From an uncultured Clostridia bacterium (GTDB lineage Bacteria; Bacillota; Clostridia; TANB77; CAG-508), in assembly GCA_947649935.1 (NCBI GenBank), contig CANSTR010000010.1, forward strand, positions 1-54,613: a DNA stretch of 54,613 bases. The letters are read 5' to 3'. Positions 18,231 to 26,133 of this stretch are shown here, piece after piece. Position 1 is the stretch's first letter. Each line of letters begins with the position of its first letter. Below the pieces are notes generated by a model, which made no database searches, was not told the DNA's origin, and worked only from the letters and a program-made list of their open reading frames with translations. The position numbers and the translations under genes are program-made.

Positions 18231-19079
18231 ATGGCGGAAATATTGGATGGAAAAGAATTGGCGAAAAAAGTGCGTAAAGATTTGAAACAAGAAGTGGACG
18301 AGTTGAAGCAAAAAGGAATTTGTCCGAAGCTGGCAGTTATCATGGTTGGCGACAATAGTAGTTCGCAGGTGTATGTGAAAAATAAGTCCAAAGCGTGTGT
18401 CAAAGTTGGCATCGAGTTTGAAGAATTTTTGTTACAGGAATCTACGACAGAAAAGGAATTGTTGGAACTCATTGAAAAGTTGAATGAAGATGAAACGATT
18501 CATGGCATTTTACTACAAAGTCCGGTGCCAAAGCACATTGATATTAATCGAGCCTTTCGCACCATTCGACCAGACAAAGATGTCGATGGTTTTAATCCGA
18601 TTAATGTTGGAAATTTGGTGATTGGAGAAGATTGTTTTGTGTCCTGCACGCCATTTGGTGTGATGCGATTGCTGGAGGAGTATCACATTGAATTGGAAGG
18701 GAAAAATGCGGTAATTTTGGGACGCAGTAATATTGTTGGAAAGCCGATGGTACAATGTTTGCTGGCGAAAAATGCGACGATTACGGTGTGTCATTCGAAA
18801 ACGCAAAAAATCCATGAAATTTTGAAAAATGCCGATGTTGTCATTTCGGCAATTGGCAAACCTCATTTTGTCACTGGGGATATGATAAAAGAGGGAAGTG
18901 TTGTGATTGATGTGGGAATCAATCGCTTGGAGGATGGCAGAATTGTTGGCGATGTGGAATTTGAAACCGTCAGTCCGAAGGCGAGTTACATTACGCCAGT
19001 TCCAGGAGGGGTTGGTCCGATGACAGTTGCGATGTTGCTAGCAAATGTTGTAAAAGCAGCAAAAATACAAAATAAATAA
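18231..19079 (+). CDS. folD: Bifunctional methylenetetrahydrofolate dehydrogenase/cyclohydrolase
   Basis: FolD interconverts 5,10-methylene-, methenyl- and 10-formyl-tetrahydrofolate in one-carbon metabolism. The 282-residue length is standard. The signatures YVKNKSKACVKVGI (catalytic Lys), LLQSPVPKHID, PDKDVDGFNPINVG, the NADP-binding VILGRSNIVGKPM and the C-terminal TPVPGGVGPMT are all present. The open frame extends upstream to 18153, but AAAAAGGA and alignment place the start at ATG 18231 (an in-frame GTG at 18222 is less likely). Confidence 0.96.
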   Translation: MAEILDGKELAKKVRKDLKQEVDELKQKGICPKLAVIMVGDNSSSQVYVKNKSKACVKVGIEFEEFLLQESTTEKELLELIEKLNEDETIHGILLQSPVPKHIDINRAFRTIRPDKDVDGFNPINVGNLVIGEDCFVSCTPFGVMRLLEEYHIELEGKNAVILGRSNIVGKPMVQCLLAKNATITVCHSKTQKIHEILKNADVVISAIGKPHFVTGDMIKEGSVVIDVGINRLEDGRIVGDVEFETVSPKASYITPVPGGVGPMTVAMLLANVVKAAKIQNK

Positions 19080-19088
19080 ATATAGTTT

Positions 19089-19118
19089 GGGGATATATTT
19101 TGGTATATCCCTTTTTAT
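19089..19118 (+). terminator. Terminator after folD
   Basis: GGGATATA (19090-19097) pairs with TATATCCC (19104-19111) and is followed by a T-run. Confidence 0.8.
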
Positions 19119-19133
19119 TTTAAGGAGGTAAAA

Positions 19134-19995
19134 ATGAAAAAGATTTATGATATATGGTTTTCCAATTTGGATATCAAAAATCAAACCAAATTGGAATTGT
19201 TGGAAAAATATGATACAGAAGAAATCTGGAATTTGGATTTTATCGATTTATTAGATTGCAATGTGGCAGAGCCGGAAATTATGAAAATTTTGAATTGTAA
19301 AAGTTTGGAGGAAAGCAAAAGGCATTTGGAGTGTATGCAAAGCGAGTTAATTCAGCTGATTTCAATTAAAGATGAAGCGTATCCGCACAAATTGCATAGA
19401 ATTGATGACAAACCAGCTTTTTTATATGTGAGAGGCAATGTGCAAATTTTAGATGATGATAGCGTTGGAATAGTGGGATGCAGAATGGCGACAGATGCTG
19501 GCAAGCGAATTGCAAGAACCATTGCACGAGAATTGGCTGACCGCAAGATTAATATTATTAGTGGATTGGCGAATGGAATTGATAAGTATGCACATTTGCG
19601 GTGCTTTGGATTCCACGATTGGAAAAACAGTCGCTGTGTTGGGCGGTTCTGTAGAAAATAAAGGTATTTATCCATATGAAAATAAGCGTGTATTTGAGCG
19701 AATTATCCAGCAAGGCGGAGCAGTCATTTCGGAATATGGATTAGATGCGAAGCCAGAAAGAGAGCATTTTCCAGTGCGAAATCGAATTATTAGCGGACTT
19801 TCGGATAAAGTGATTGTGGTGGAAGCGAAAGCCAGAAGTGGCAGTTTGATTACAGTCAACTGGGCATTGTCGCAGGGGAAAGACGTTTTTGCAGTGCCAG
19901 GAAGTTTGCTTTCCAAAAATTCAGTTGGCACGAATCAATTAATCAAAGATGGTGCGAATTTATTTTCCAGTGTAGAGGATATTTTTGTGTTGTAA
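19134..19995 (+). CDS. dprA: DNA-processing protein DprA (+1 frameshift at CGG)
   Basis: DprA binds single-stranded DNA and loads RecA during natural transformation. Frame 0 gives 155 residues up to TTG. CGG at 19599-19601 then ends the match, and GGT at 19600 resumes it for 131 residues (286 in total). The joined sequence contains the Rossmann signature VGIVGCRMATDAGKRIA, SGLANGIDKYAHL-GALD, TVAVLGG, FPVRNRIISGLSD and VEAKARSGSLITVNWALSQGKDVFAVPG. The family has a conserved Gly in AHxGAL exactly at the shift. The C-terminal winged-helix domain of longer DprA proteins is absent. Without shifting the protein would end at 19661 and lose most of the Rossmann fold. Confidence 0.88.
19599..19602 (+). 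other. CGG +1 recoding site, dprA
   Basis: Frame-0 context is TTG CGG TGC. The product continues GGT GCT TTG (Gly-Ala-Leu), restoring the conserved AHxGAL motif. Confidence 0.8.
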
Positions 19996-20012
19996 AAATT
20001 CATAAAAAATTG

Positions 20013-20041
20013 TTGCTTTCTCTATTTTTTTGATGTATAAT
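20013..20041 (+). promoter_or_regulatory. Promoter of DUF308 gene
   Basis: TTGCTT at 20013-20018, a 17-base spacer and TATAAT at 20036-20041, 31 bases before the start codon. Confidence 0.65.
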
Positions 20042-20071
20042 CAGGAAAAGAAAAAGTTGGGGAGGTATTTT

Positions 20072-20608
20072 ATGGAGGATTTTTTGAAAAAAACAGGTTG
20101 GACATCCATCATCACATCTGTCGTGACCGCCATTATTGGAATTGTTATTATTGGAAATCCTATGGTTACGATGAAAATTGTTGCGTATGTGTTGGGAAGT
20201 TTGTTTATTGCTTTTGGAGTGATTAAATTAATCAATTATTTTGTGGCGAAAGGCGCCTACGATTTTTATAATTACGAAATGATTTATGGTATATTGGCCA
20301 TCATTATTGGAATTGTGACAATTGCGTATAGCAACACGATTGCAACGATTTTTAGAATCATCATAGGGGTGTGGATTTTGTATAGCGGAATTATGCGATT
20401 TGGTCTAGTGTTAAAACTAAAAACATTGGAAATTAAGGAATGGAAATATGCGTTGATGATTGCGATTTTAATTTTAATTTGTGGAGTTTATGTTTTGGTA
20501 AAAGCGGAAACAATTGGAATTGCAATTGGGATAGCGGTTTTGGTTTATTCGATTATGGATATTATTGAAGGGGTTATCTTTTTGAGAAATGTTGATTCGA
20601 TATTTTAA
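20072..20608 (+). CDS. DUF308/HdeD-type membrane protein
   Basis: A 178-residue protein with six predicted membrane helices in three helical hairpins, each containing a Gly-rich turn (IIGIVIIGNP, IIIGIVTIAYS, LICGVYVLVKA). That internal repetition is typical of the DUF308/HdeD family. The family is linked to acid or envelope stress in some bacteria, but no role is established in Firmicutes. GGGGAGG fixes ATG 20072 over upstream ATGs at 20030. It is a single-gene unit with its own promoter and terminator. Confidence 0.8.
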   Translation: MEDFLKKTGWTSIITSVVTAIIGIVIIGNPMVTMKIVAYVLGSLFIAFGVIKLINYFVAKGAYDFYNYEMIYGILAIIIGIVTIAYSNTIATIFRIIIGVWILYSGIMRFGLVLKLKTLEIKEWKYALMIAILILICGVYVLVKAETIGIAIGIAVLVYSIMDIIEGVIFLRNVDSIF

Positions 20609-20618
20609 ATAAGCAAGC

Positions 20619-20655
20619 AGAAAAGCTTTTGATTTTGTATCAGAAGCTTTTTTGT
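20619..20655 (+). terminator. Terminator after DUF308 gene
   Basis: AAGCTTTTGAT pairs with ATCAGAAGCTT and is followed by six Ts. Confidence 0.8.
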
Positions 20656-20697
20656 CGAATTTTGTAAGAAGAAATAAGAAAAAAGCGAAAAAAAGAC

Positions 20698-20726
20698 TTG
20701 CAATTTGAAAAAGGATGTGTTACAAT
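20698..20726 (+). promoter_or_regulatory. Promoter of hendecad coiled-coil gene
   Basis: TTGCAA at 20698-20703, a 17-base spacer and TACAAT at 20721-20726. Confidence 0.65.
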
Positions 20727-20757
20727 TGTCTAAATTAAAAAAGAAGGAGGTGAAAAG

Positions 20758-21288
20758 ATGGAAGAATTAATCATAAAATTTGGAGAATTGCTAGATAGAA
20801 AAATCTTGCAATTAGAAAAGAAATTCGATGAGAAAATGTTAGAATTGGAAAATAGGCTAGATGACAAAATGGTACAATTGGAAAATAGGCTAGATGACAA
20901 AATGGTACAATTGGAAAATAGACTAGATGAGAAAATGGCACAATTGGAAAATAGACTAGATGAAAAAATGACGCAATTAGAAAAAAGATTAGATGACAAA
21001 ATGTTGCAATTGGAAAATAGACTGGATGACAAAATGACACAATTGGAAAACAGAGTAGATGAAAAGATAGAAGACTTAAGACAAGACATGATCGATCGAT
21101 TTTTCTTATTTGAGCAAGAATATGGTGACCGCATTAAATCAATGTCAGATTATATTTTAGCGGATCAAGATAAAAATCTTGAAATGAGTGCAAAAGTGTA
21201 TAATCTGGAAACCAGAATGGAAAGAAATGAAGTGAATATTTTTGCTTGTCAAAATGACATTTTTAAAGTGCAACAAAAAGTAAAATAG
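20758..21288 (+). CDS. Hendecad-repeat coiled-coil protein
   Basis: A 176-residue protein, not otherwise recognised. Residues 19-106 are eight tandem 11-residue units of consensus LENRLDDKMxQ, with hydrophobic residues at repeat positions 1, 5 and 9. The 11-residue period predicts a long right-handed or near-straight parallel coiled coil. A non-repetitive C-terminus follows (RFFLFEQEYGDR..., ending in a second coiled coil). There is no signal or membrane segment. AGGAGG precedes the ATG. Such rods occur in structural and phage-tail-like proteins, but no neighbour supports a phage origin. Confidence 0.8.
   Translation: MEELIIKFGELLDRKILQLEKKFDEKMLELENRLDDKMVQLENRLDDKMVQLENRLDEKMAQLENRLDEKMTQLEKRLDDKMLQLENRLDDKMTQLENRVDEKIEDLRQDMIDRFFLFEQEYGDRIKSMSDYILADQDKNLEMSAKVYNLETRMERNEVNIFACQNDIFKVQQKVK
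20812..21075 (+). repeat. Eight tandem 33-bp coding repeats
   Basis: Eight 33-base units encode 11 residues each. Adjacent units are nearly identical at DNA level (for example AATAGGCTAGATGACAAAAT recurs), which points to expansion by slippage or unequal crossing-over. Confidence 0.9.
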
Positions 21289-21347
21289 CATTCATTCTTA
21301 CAGATGAATGGTTCATAACTGGATCTAGTTAAAGTATCTAGATGAAA

Positions 21348-21400
21348 AGAGGGCATATCTATTGTTTTTAATTGAAAAGTAATAGATATGCTCTCTTTTG
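21348..21400 (+). terminator. Strong terminator after coiled-coil gene
   Basis: AGAGGGCATATCTATT (21348-21363) pairs with AATAGATATGCTCTCT (21381-21396), with one mismatch, and is followed by Ts. Confidence 0.8.
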
Positions 21401-21459
21401 CTAAATCATGGCAAAAACGCATAAAAACTAAAAAAATTGTAAATCCTAAGAAAAATGTA

Positions 21460-21488
21460 TTGAAATAATTTTTTCTTAGCGATATAAT
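21460..21488 (+). promoter_or_regulatory. Promoter of the V-ATPase operon
   Basis: TTGAAA at 21460-21465, a 17-base spacer and TATAAT at 21483-21488, about 20-30 bases before the first subunit gene. Confidence 0.7.
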
Positions 21489-21507
21489 TGGTTAGAAAAA
21501 GAAAGGG

Positions 21508-21831
21508 ATGATAAATTTGGTGGAAATTTTGAATCATCTAATCCAAGTAGATGAAGATTGTCAGCGAGTTTTGGGAGAATTAAAAGAAAAGCAGGATAAC
21601 ATAGAATATTTAGTAAATGAAGAATTATCCAAACGAAAAGACGAGATAAAAGCCAAATATAAGTTCAAATTGGATATGCGAAAAAATGAATATGAAATGA
21701 AATTAGCGCAAAATTTGCAACAAATTGAAATAGAGAAAAAGCAGCAATTAGAAGAGTTGGAAATCAAGTATCATGCGCAAAAACAACAGGCGATGGATGC
21801 GCTGTTTCATGCCATTTTGGAGGAAAAATAA
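21508..21831 (+). CDS. V-type ATPase peripheral-stalk subunit (G/H-like)
   Basis: A 107-residue, almost wholly coiled-coil protein at the head of the V-ATPase operon. This is the position and form of the G/H-type stalk subunit that pairs with subunit E to hold the catalytic head still. Sequence identity is too low for a firm call. GAAAGGG abuts ATG 21508, so TTG 21517 (nine bases away) may be the true start. Its stop is followed immediately by the ATG of subunit C. Confidence 0.7.
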   Translation: MINLVEILNHLIQVDEDCQRVLGELKEKQDNIEYLVNEELSKRKDEIKAKYKFKLDMRKNEYEMKLAQNLQQIEIEKKQQLEELEIKYHAQKQQAMDALFHAILEEK

Positions 21832-22839
21832 ATGTCAATATTGTCCATCCTATATCCTAGTTTGAATGCCAAATTAGAAGGCATGTATGCCAAAAGAATC
21901 TCAAAACAAGGTTTGGAAGAATTGCTAAAACAAAATTCCACCAAGCAAGTGGTAGCACTTTTAAAATCTTTGAGTCCAGTGTTTCAGGATTTAGAAGACA
22001 ATCCGAGAAGAATCAAGATTAAAATTTTTTTGGAGCGCAATCTTATTGACGACATTCAAAAAATCGCTCGCTTATTGAATCATAGGGATAAGCAGGTGTT
22101 TTGGGATTTTATTTCGATTTATGAAATCAGATGCATCAAAAGTGCGTTCCGAAAATTGTCCTCCGAAAATAAAATTAATGAGGAGTCGAATGATATTGTT
22201 AATTGGACAAAGCAACTTTTTAAGAATTTGCAGGGAATTGAGCAAGTCGAAAATCAGGAGGATTTTTTAAATATTGTCAAGAAGACGAAATATCAAAAAC
22301 TATTGGGGAAAATGATACCCAATAAAATCAGCATTTTTGAAGTGGAAAACAAGTTGGACAAGTTTTATTTTGAGCAAATAATGGAAGTGGCAAAAAATTA
22401 TAATTCTGCTTTGAAAGATATGATAGGGCGAAAAATTGACTTAAACAACGTCATCTGGATTTATCGAGAAAAAGAAAATTACGATTTTGCAAAAGAAAAA
22501 ATCAAGCAAACTTTGATTGATGTGCATTACCGTTTGAAAAAATCTGAATTGGAAAAATTGATGAACTGCGATACGCAAAGCGAAATGTGCGATATTTTGC
22601 AAACAACGTATTATGCAAAACAGATTGACTTTCGCGAAATGGAAAAACTCGAATCCAACATTGACCAATATTTGTATCGCATATATCAAAAACATTTTCG
22701 AGGCAATATTTTTGATATTGGGGTTGTGTATGCGTATTTGAATATGGTGGAATTGGAAAATAACGACATCATGAATATTGTCGAAGGAATTCGTTATGAT
22801 TTGGCGAAGGACGAAATCCGCCAAAGGCTTAGCAGATAA
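21832..22839 (+). CDS. ntpC: V-type ATPase subunit C (NtpC, d-like)
   Basis: A 335-residue alpha-helical protein of the V0D/AC39 family, which caps the membrane ring and couples it to the central stalk. A three-fold repeated helical pattern is visible, with short D-x2-N-V-xW-I-Y-R-like segments (DLNNVIWIYREKENYDF) typical of the family. The ATG directly abuts the preceding stop. The gene overlaps no start of subunit I, which begins 31 bases after it. Context within the operon is decisive. Confidence 0.85.
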   Translation: MSILSILYPSLNAKLEGMYAKRISKQGLEELLKQNSTKQVVALLKSLSPVFQDLEDNPRRIKIKIFLERNLIDDIQKIARLLNHRDKQVFWDFISIYEIRCIKSAFRKLSSENKINEESNDIVNWTKQLFKNLQGIEQVENQEDFLNIVKKTKYQKLLGKMIPNKISIFEVENKLDKFYFEQIMEVAKNYNSALKDMIGRKIDLNNVIWIYREKENYDFAKEKIKQTLIDVHYRLKKSELEKLMNCDTQSEMCDILQTTYYAKQIDFREMEKLESNIDQYLYRIYQKHFRGNIFDIGVVYAYLNMVELENNDIMNIVEGIRYDLAKDEIRQRLSR

Positions 22840-22870
22840 AGCGCAGACGAAAGAAAAGGAGATGAAAAAA

Positions 22871-24763
22871 ATGGCAATCGAGAAAATGAAACTGCTTAGT
22901 ATCACCGGTCCAGAAAGGGAATTAGACCGCTTTATTGCAAGAAATTTGTTAGATACAGACATTCAAATAGAAGATGCTAAAAAAATTTATAATAAAACAT
23001 GGAAATTTGATTATTACGATTACGATTATGCCATTCAAGAAAACTTAAAAAAATGCAAGGCATTAATGCAGGATTTGCATATTTTGTATCGCGAAGAATA
23101 CAGCAATTTGTTTATCGAAAATTCTGTAAGTCAAATTGGGCTAAAATTGGACCAGGTGCAAAATGCGTATACGGAATTAAAGCAAAACATAGAAGCCTGC
23201 GAAAAAGCGAAAGAAGAGGATTTTTCCAAAATTACTTCAGTTGAAAAATTGGCAAATTTGGATGTGGAAATCAATCAATTATATCATTTAAAATACATCA
23301 AATTTCGTTATGGTAATATTGCCAACGACGATTTCGAGAGCATCAAGCAAGAATTGGAGGACATACAAGCCATTGTATTTGAAATTGAAAAGCAAGAAGA
23401 TGTCACATGGATTGTCTATGTGACAACCGAAGAATTTGTGCAAAATGTGGATGTTTATTTCAATATGCAAAATTTTGAAAGAGTGTGGCTAGACCCAGAT
23501 TTATCCGGAAAACCCAAACAATATATGGAGCAATTATACAAAGATATGAGTGACAAAAATAGTGAGATTTTAGCGTTGCAAAAAGACTTAGAAACCTTAA
23601 CTGATAATTGCAGACACATCGTGTTATCCTCGTATAGGCAACTTCAGACCTATCAAAAAATGAACCAAATCAAAAAATACATTATGCATGATTCCAAAAA
23701 TACGTTTTATTTGGTGGCTTGGGTGCCTGAAACGCAGCTAGAGGAAATCGTCAATCGCTTGGATATGTGCCAAAACATGGATTATAAAATTGAAGAAAAA
23801 GCAAACAGCAAAAGTCCAACCAAACTAAAAAATAGCAAACTAATTCAGCCGTTTGAGGCGATTGTCAAAATGTACGGTGTGCCAAATACCAACGAAATCG
23901 ACCCAACGCTATTTGTGGCAATCACCGCTTTTCTAATGTTTGGTTTCATGTTTGGCGATGTGGGGCATGGCGTGGTATTTCTCCTTTGTGGTTGGTTGTT
24001 GCGCAAGAAAAGCAAAGATTTTGGCAATATTTTAGTGGCTGGCGGACTCGCATCGACCATCTTCGGAATTTTTTATGGAAGCGTTTTCGGCAAAGAAGAC
24101 ATCATTCCAGCCAAACTCATTCGCCCTATGAATGACATCAATACGATGCTCATTTACGGTATCGTCGTCGGTTGCGTATTCATCCTAATGGCGATGATTT
24201 TGAATATCGCCAATGGCATCAAAAATCACGATTTCAAGCGAATTTGGCTGGACGCAAACGGAGTTGCTGGATTGCTACTGTATGGCTTTATCTTAACTTT
24301 GGTGGCATGGTATTTCTTAAAAGGCGAAATGTTAGTTCCGACCAATGCAATTGTAGCAATTGTTGGCGTATTATTAATTTTAATTTTGTGGAACGACAAA
24401 TTGACGAAATTTGTCACCAAGAAAAAAGAAGAAACACAAGTTCAAATGATTGAAAAAATATTTGAGTTGCTCGAAATGATGTTGTCGTTTGCCAGCAACA
24501 CGATTTCGTTTTTGAGATTGGCGGCATTTGCCATTAACCATGTCGGCTTGTGTATGGCGATTTATTTGTTGGCAGACATGACAAGTGGTGCTGGTAATCT
24601 TGCGATTGCCATTTTGGGAAATGTGATTGTGCTTGTATTAGAAGGCTTGATTGTTGGCATCCAAATTTTAAGATTGGAATATTATGAGTTATTTAGCAGG
24701 TTTTATGCGGGAGATGGAACGGAATATCAATCCATCCAAACGCAAACTGCAATTGAAAAATAA
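22871..24763 (+). CDS. ntpI: V-type ATPase subunit I (a-like)
   Basis: A 630-residue subunit that forms the ion half-channels beside the ring. The N-terminal half is cytoplasmic and coiled-coil rich (starting MAIEKMKLLSITG). The C-terminal half has about seven or eight membrane helices. Family signatures include PFEAIVKMYGVPNTNEIDPT, MFGDVGHG and SFLRLAAFAINHVGL (the essential channel Arg lies in SFLRL). AAGGAG abuts ATG 22862, so ATG 22871 is chosen. The frame is open from 22778 but overlaps subunit C. Confidence 0.95.
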   Translation: MAIEKMKLLSITGPERELDRFIARNLLDTDIQIEDAKKIYNKTWKFDYYDYDYAIQENLKKCKALMQDLHILYREEYSNLFIENSVSQIGLKLDQVQNAYTELKQNIEACEKAKEEDFSKITSVEKLANLDVEINQLYHLKYIKFRYGNIANDDFESIKQELEDIQAIVFEIEKQEDVTWIVYVTTEEFVQNVDVYFNMQNFERVWLDPDLSGKPKQYMEQLYKDMSDKNSEILALQKDLETLTDNCRHIVLSSYRQLQTYQKMNQIKKYIMHDSKNTFYLVAWVPETQLEEIVNRLDMCQNMDYKIEEKANSKSPTKLKNSKLIQPFEAIVKMYGVPNTNEIDPTLFVAITAFLMFGFMFGDVGHGVVFLLCGWLLRKKSKDFGNILVAGGLASTIFGIFYGSVFGKEDIIPAKLIRPMNDINTMLIYGIVVGCVFILMAMILNIANGIKNHDFKRIWLDANGVAGLLLYGFILTLVAWYFLKGEMLVPTNAIVAIVGVLLILILWNDKLTKFVTKKKEETQVQMIEKIFELLEMMLSFASNTISFLRLAAFAINHVGLCMAIYLLADMTSGAGNLAIAILGNVIVLVLEGLIVGIQILRLEYYELFSRFYAGDGTEYQSIQTQTAIEK

Positions 24764-24776
24764 GGAGGAAAGAAAA

Positions 24777-25130
24777 ATGGTAAAAAAATTGATGATTGGA
24801 ATAGGAATTTTAATGGTAGCAATTGCGATTGTGACAGAATTAAAAGTATATGCCTCTAGTTTGGATACCGTACAAGCGGTCGGAGAAGAGGGCGCTGTGG
24901 CAGAAACGGCGAAAACGAATAATGGAATCGGCTTGATTGCGGCGGCTTTGGCCATTGGACTTTCTGCCATTGGCTCTGGTATTGCGGTTGCGGTTGTTGC
25001 ATCCAGCGCCGTTGGTGCCATCAGCGAAAATCCAAATTTGTTAGGAAAAACCGTCATTTTTGCAGGATTGGCAGAAGGAATTGCCATCTACGGTCTCATT
25101 ATTGCCATCATGATTCTCAGCAAAATTTAA
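24777..25130 (+). CDS. ntpK: V-type ATPase rotor-ring subunit K (c)
   Basis: A 117-residue proteolipid that forms the membrane ring. An N-terminal hydrophobic segment is followed by the family hairpin: helix 1 LAIGLSAIGSGIAVAVVASS, loop ISENP, and helix 2 VIFAGLAEGIAIYGLIIAI with the ion-binding Glu. Only one hairpin is present, instead of the doubled form of Enterococcus NtpK. The Glu is followed by Gly and helix 1 lacks the Gln usual in sodium rings, so proton coupling is more likely (inference). AGGAGG sits upstream of ATG 24777. Confidence 0.93.
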   Translation: MVKKLMIGIGILMVAIAIVTELKVYASSLDTVQAVGEEGAVAETAKTNNGIGLIAAALAIGLSAIGSGIAVAVVASSAVGAISENPNLLGKTVIFAGLAEGIAIYGLIIAIMILSKI

Positions 25131-25136
25131 TTTAAC

Positions 25137-25200
25137 GTAGGGGCACGGGGCACCGTGCCCAGAAAAACACGTAAGGGCACGGTGCCTACGTAGCCCCTAC
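25137..25200 (+). repeat. Palindromic GTAGGGGC...GCCCCTAC element
   Basis: Outer arms GTAGGGGC (25137) and GCCCCTAC (ending 25200) enclose two GGGCACGG/CCGTGCCC-type hairpins. It is inserted between ntpK and ntpF. Confidence 0.8.
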
Positions 25201-25257
25201 CAATATCCTAACCTTATATTATATCATATTTTTACCGATTTGTCAAATTGCAAAAAA

Positions 25258-25286
25258 TCCCAAAATATGGTATAATAAAAGGTTGG
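25258..25286 (+). promoter_or_regulatory. Internal promoter of the V-ATPase operon
   Basis: TTGCAA at 25258-25263, a 17-base spacer and TATAAT at 25281-25286, just after the palindromic element and 20 bases before ntpF. It could drive the soluble-head genes separately. Confidence 0.7.
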
Positions 25287-25305
25287 GTCCAAAAAGGAGA
25301 AAACT

Positions 25306-25539
25306 ATGAAAATGTATTGCATCAGCCAAGACATCGACACAGCAGTAGGATTGCGTCTGACAGGAATTGAAACCACTGTTGTCAGCGAAAAAGAAAAAAT
25401 TGATAGCGAAATTGATCAAGTGTTGCAAGACCAAAATGTCGGCGTCCTAATTGTCACAGAAGCGATTTATGAAATGGCGAAAACTAAATTGGAAGGAATT
25501 CGCCAAAATAGAAAACTGCCATTGGTGGTGCGTTTTTAA
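25306..25539 (+). CDS. ntpF: V-type ATPase subunit F, short form
   Basis: A 77-residue central-stalk subunit. It shows the family fold: DIDTAVGLRLTGIE, a middle helix, VGVLIVTEAIYE and the final LPLVV strand. Most homologues are about 100 residues and continue past LPLIV with a C-terminal helix; here the frame stops two residues later, with no CGG nearby to explain it. AAGGAG precedes the ATG. Position between K and E fits. Confidence 0.85.
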   Translation: MKMYCISQDIDTAVGLRLTGIETTVVSEKEKIDSEIDQVLQDQNVGVLIVTEAIYEMAKTKLEGIRQNRKLPLVVRF

Positions 25540-25551
25540 GGAAGAGGAAGT

Positions 25552-26118
25552 ATGAATATCGAAGAAAAAACGAAAATTTTTGAAGCAAGTTGTCAAAAAT
25601 TATTGCAAAAGGAAATCACGCAATTGAATAAAAATATTGATTCTGAAATTGAAAAACAAATCAAAGATGAAGTGGAAGAATACGAGCAAAAAGAAGAAGT
25701 AACGTATAACAAACGTTTAGAAAAGCTAGAAAAAGATTACAATAAGCAAATGTATTTGATGCAAATGGAAAGCAAAAAAGAAATTTTAGAGGCGAAAAAA
25801 GAGTGGCAAAAAGACTTGAAAAAAGAGGTCGAAAATCGTGTGAAAAATTATGCCAATACGCCAGAATATGAAACATTTTTGTTTGCTAGAATCGACGAAA
25901 CCATACGTAAAACCACGCAAACGCAAAATTGTACGCTTGGCATTACGCAGCAAGATTACGAAAAATTCGCGTCAAAAATTCAGGAAAAATATCCCATCAA
26001 GCTATACCAAATTGCGAATTCCTATCTTGGTGGCTGTGTTTTAGAGGACAAAAATGCTGGAATTTACATTGACAATACGCTCCAAAATAGTATGGAGGAA
26101 CGATTTGAAAATCATTAA
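25552..26118 (+). CDS. ntpE: V-type ATPase subunit E
   Basis: A 188-residue stalk subunit. The N-terminal 110 residues are a long charged coiled coil. The C-terminal part is a small globular domain with the family-like ending YLGGCVLEDKNAGIYIDNTLQNSMEERFE. It partners the G/H-like protein at the operon start and holds the A/B head. It lies 12 bases after subunit F and is preceded by GAGGAAG. Confidence 0.9.
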   Translation: MNIEEKTKIFEASCQKLLQKEITQLNKNIDSEIEKQIKDEVEEYEQKEEVTYNKRLEKLEKDYNKQMYLMQMESKKEILEAKKEWQKDLKKEVENRVKNYANTPEYETFLFARIDETIRKTTQTQNCTLGITQQDYEKFASKIQEKYPIKLYQIANSYLGGCVLEDKNAGIYIDNTLQNSMEERFENH

Positions 26119-26133
26119 TCGAGGAGGAAAAAA

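Noticed and set aside
19595..19597. Reading the dprA break as an extra T in the TTT run (homopolymer sequencing error)
   Set aside because: Removing a T also restores the frame, but removing the C of CGG works equally well and is the one change common to all six breaks. Removing the C keeps the AHxGAL motif as AHLGAL.
20812..21075. Possible CRISPR array
   Set aside because: The 33-base units are contiguous, lie inside a good reading frame and have no unique spacers; they encode a hendecad coiled coil.
20758..21288. Phage tail fibre
   Set aside because: The coiled-coil rod would fit, but no phage gene is nearby and the gene has its own promoter and terminator.
24777..25130. Sodium-coupled V-ATPase ring
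   Set aside because: The Glu is followed by Gly and helix 1 lacks the usual Gln, so the sequence does not show a sodium site. This is a weak argument, not proof of proton coupling.
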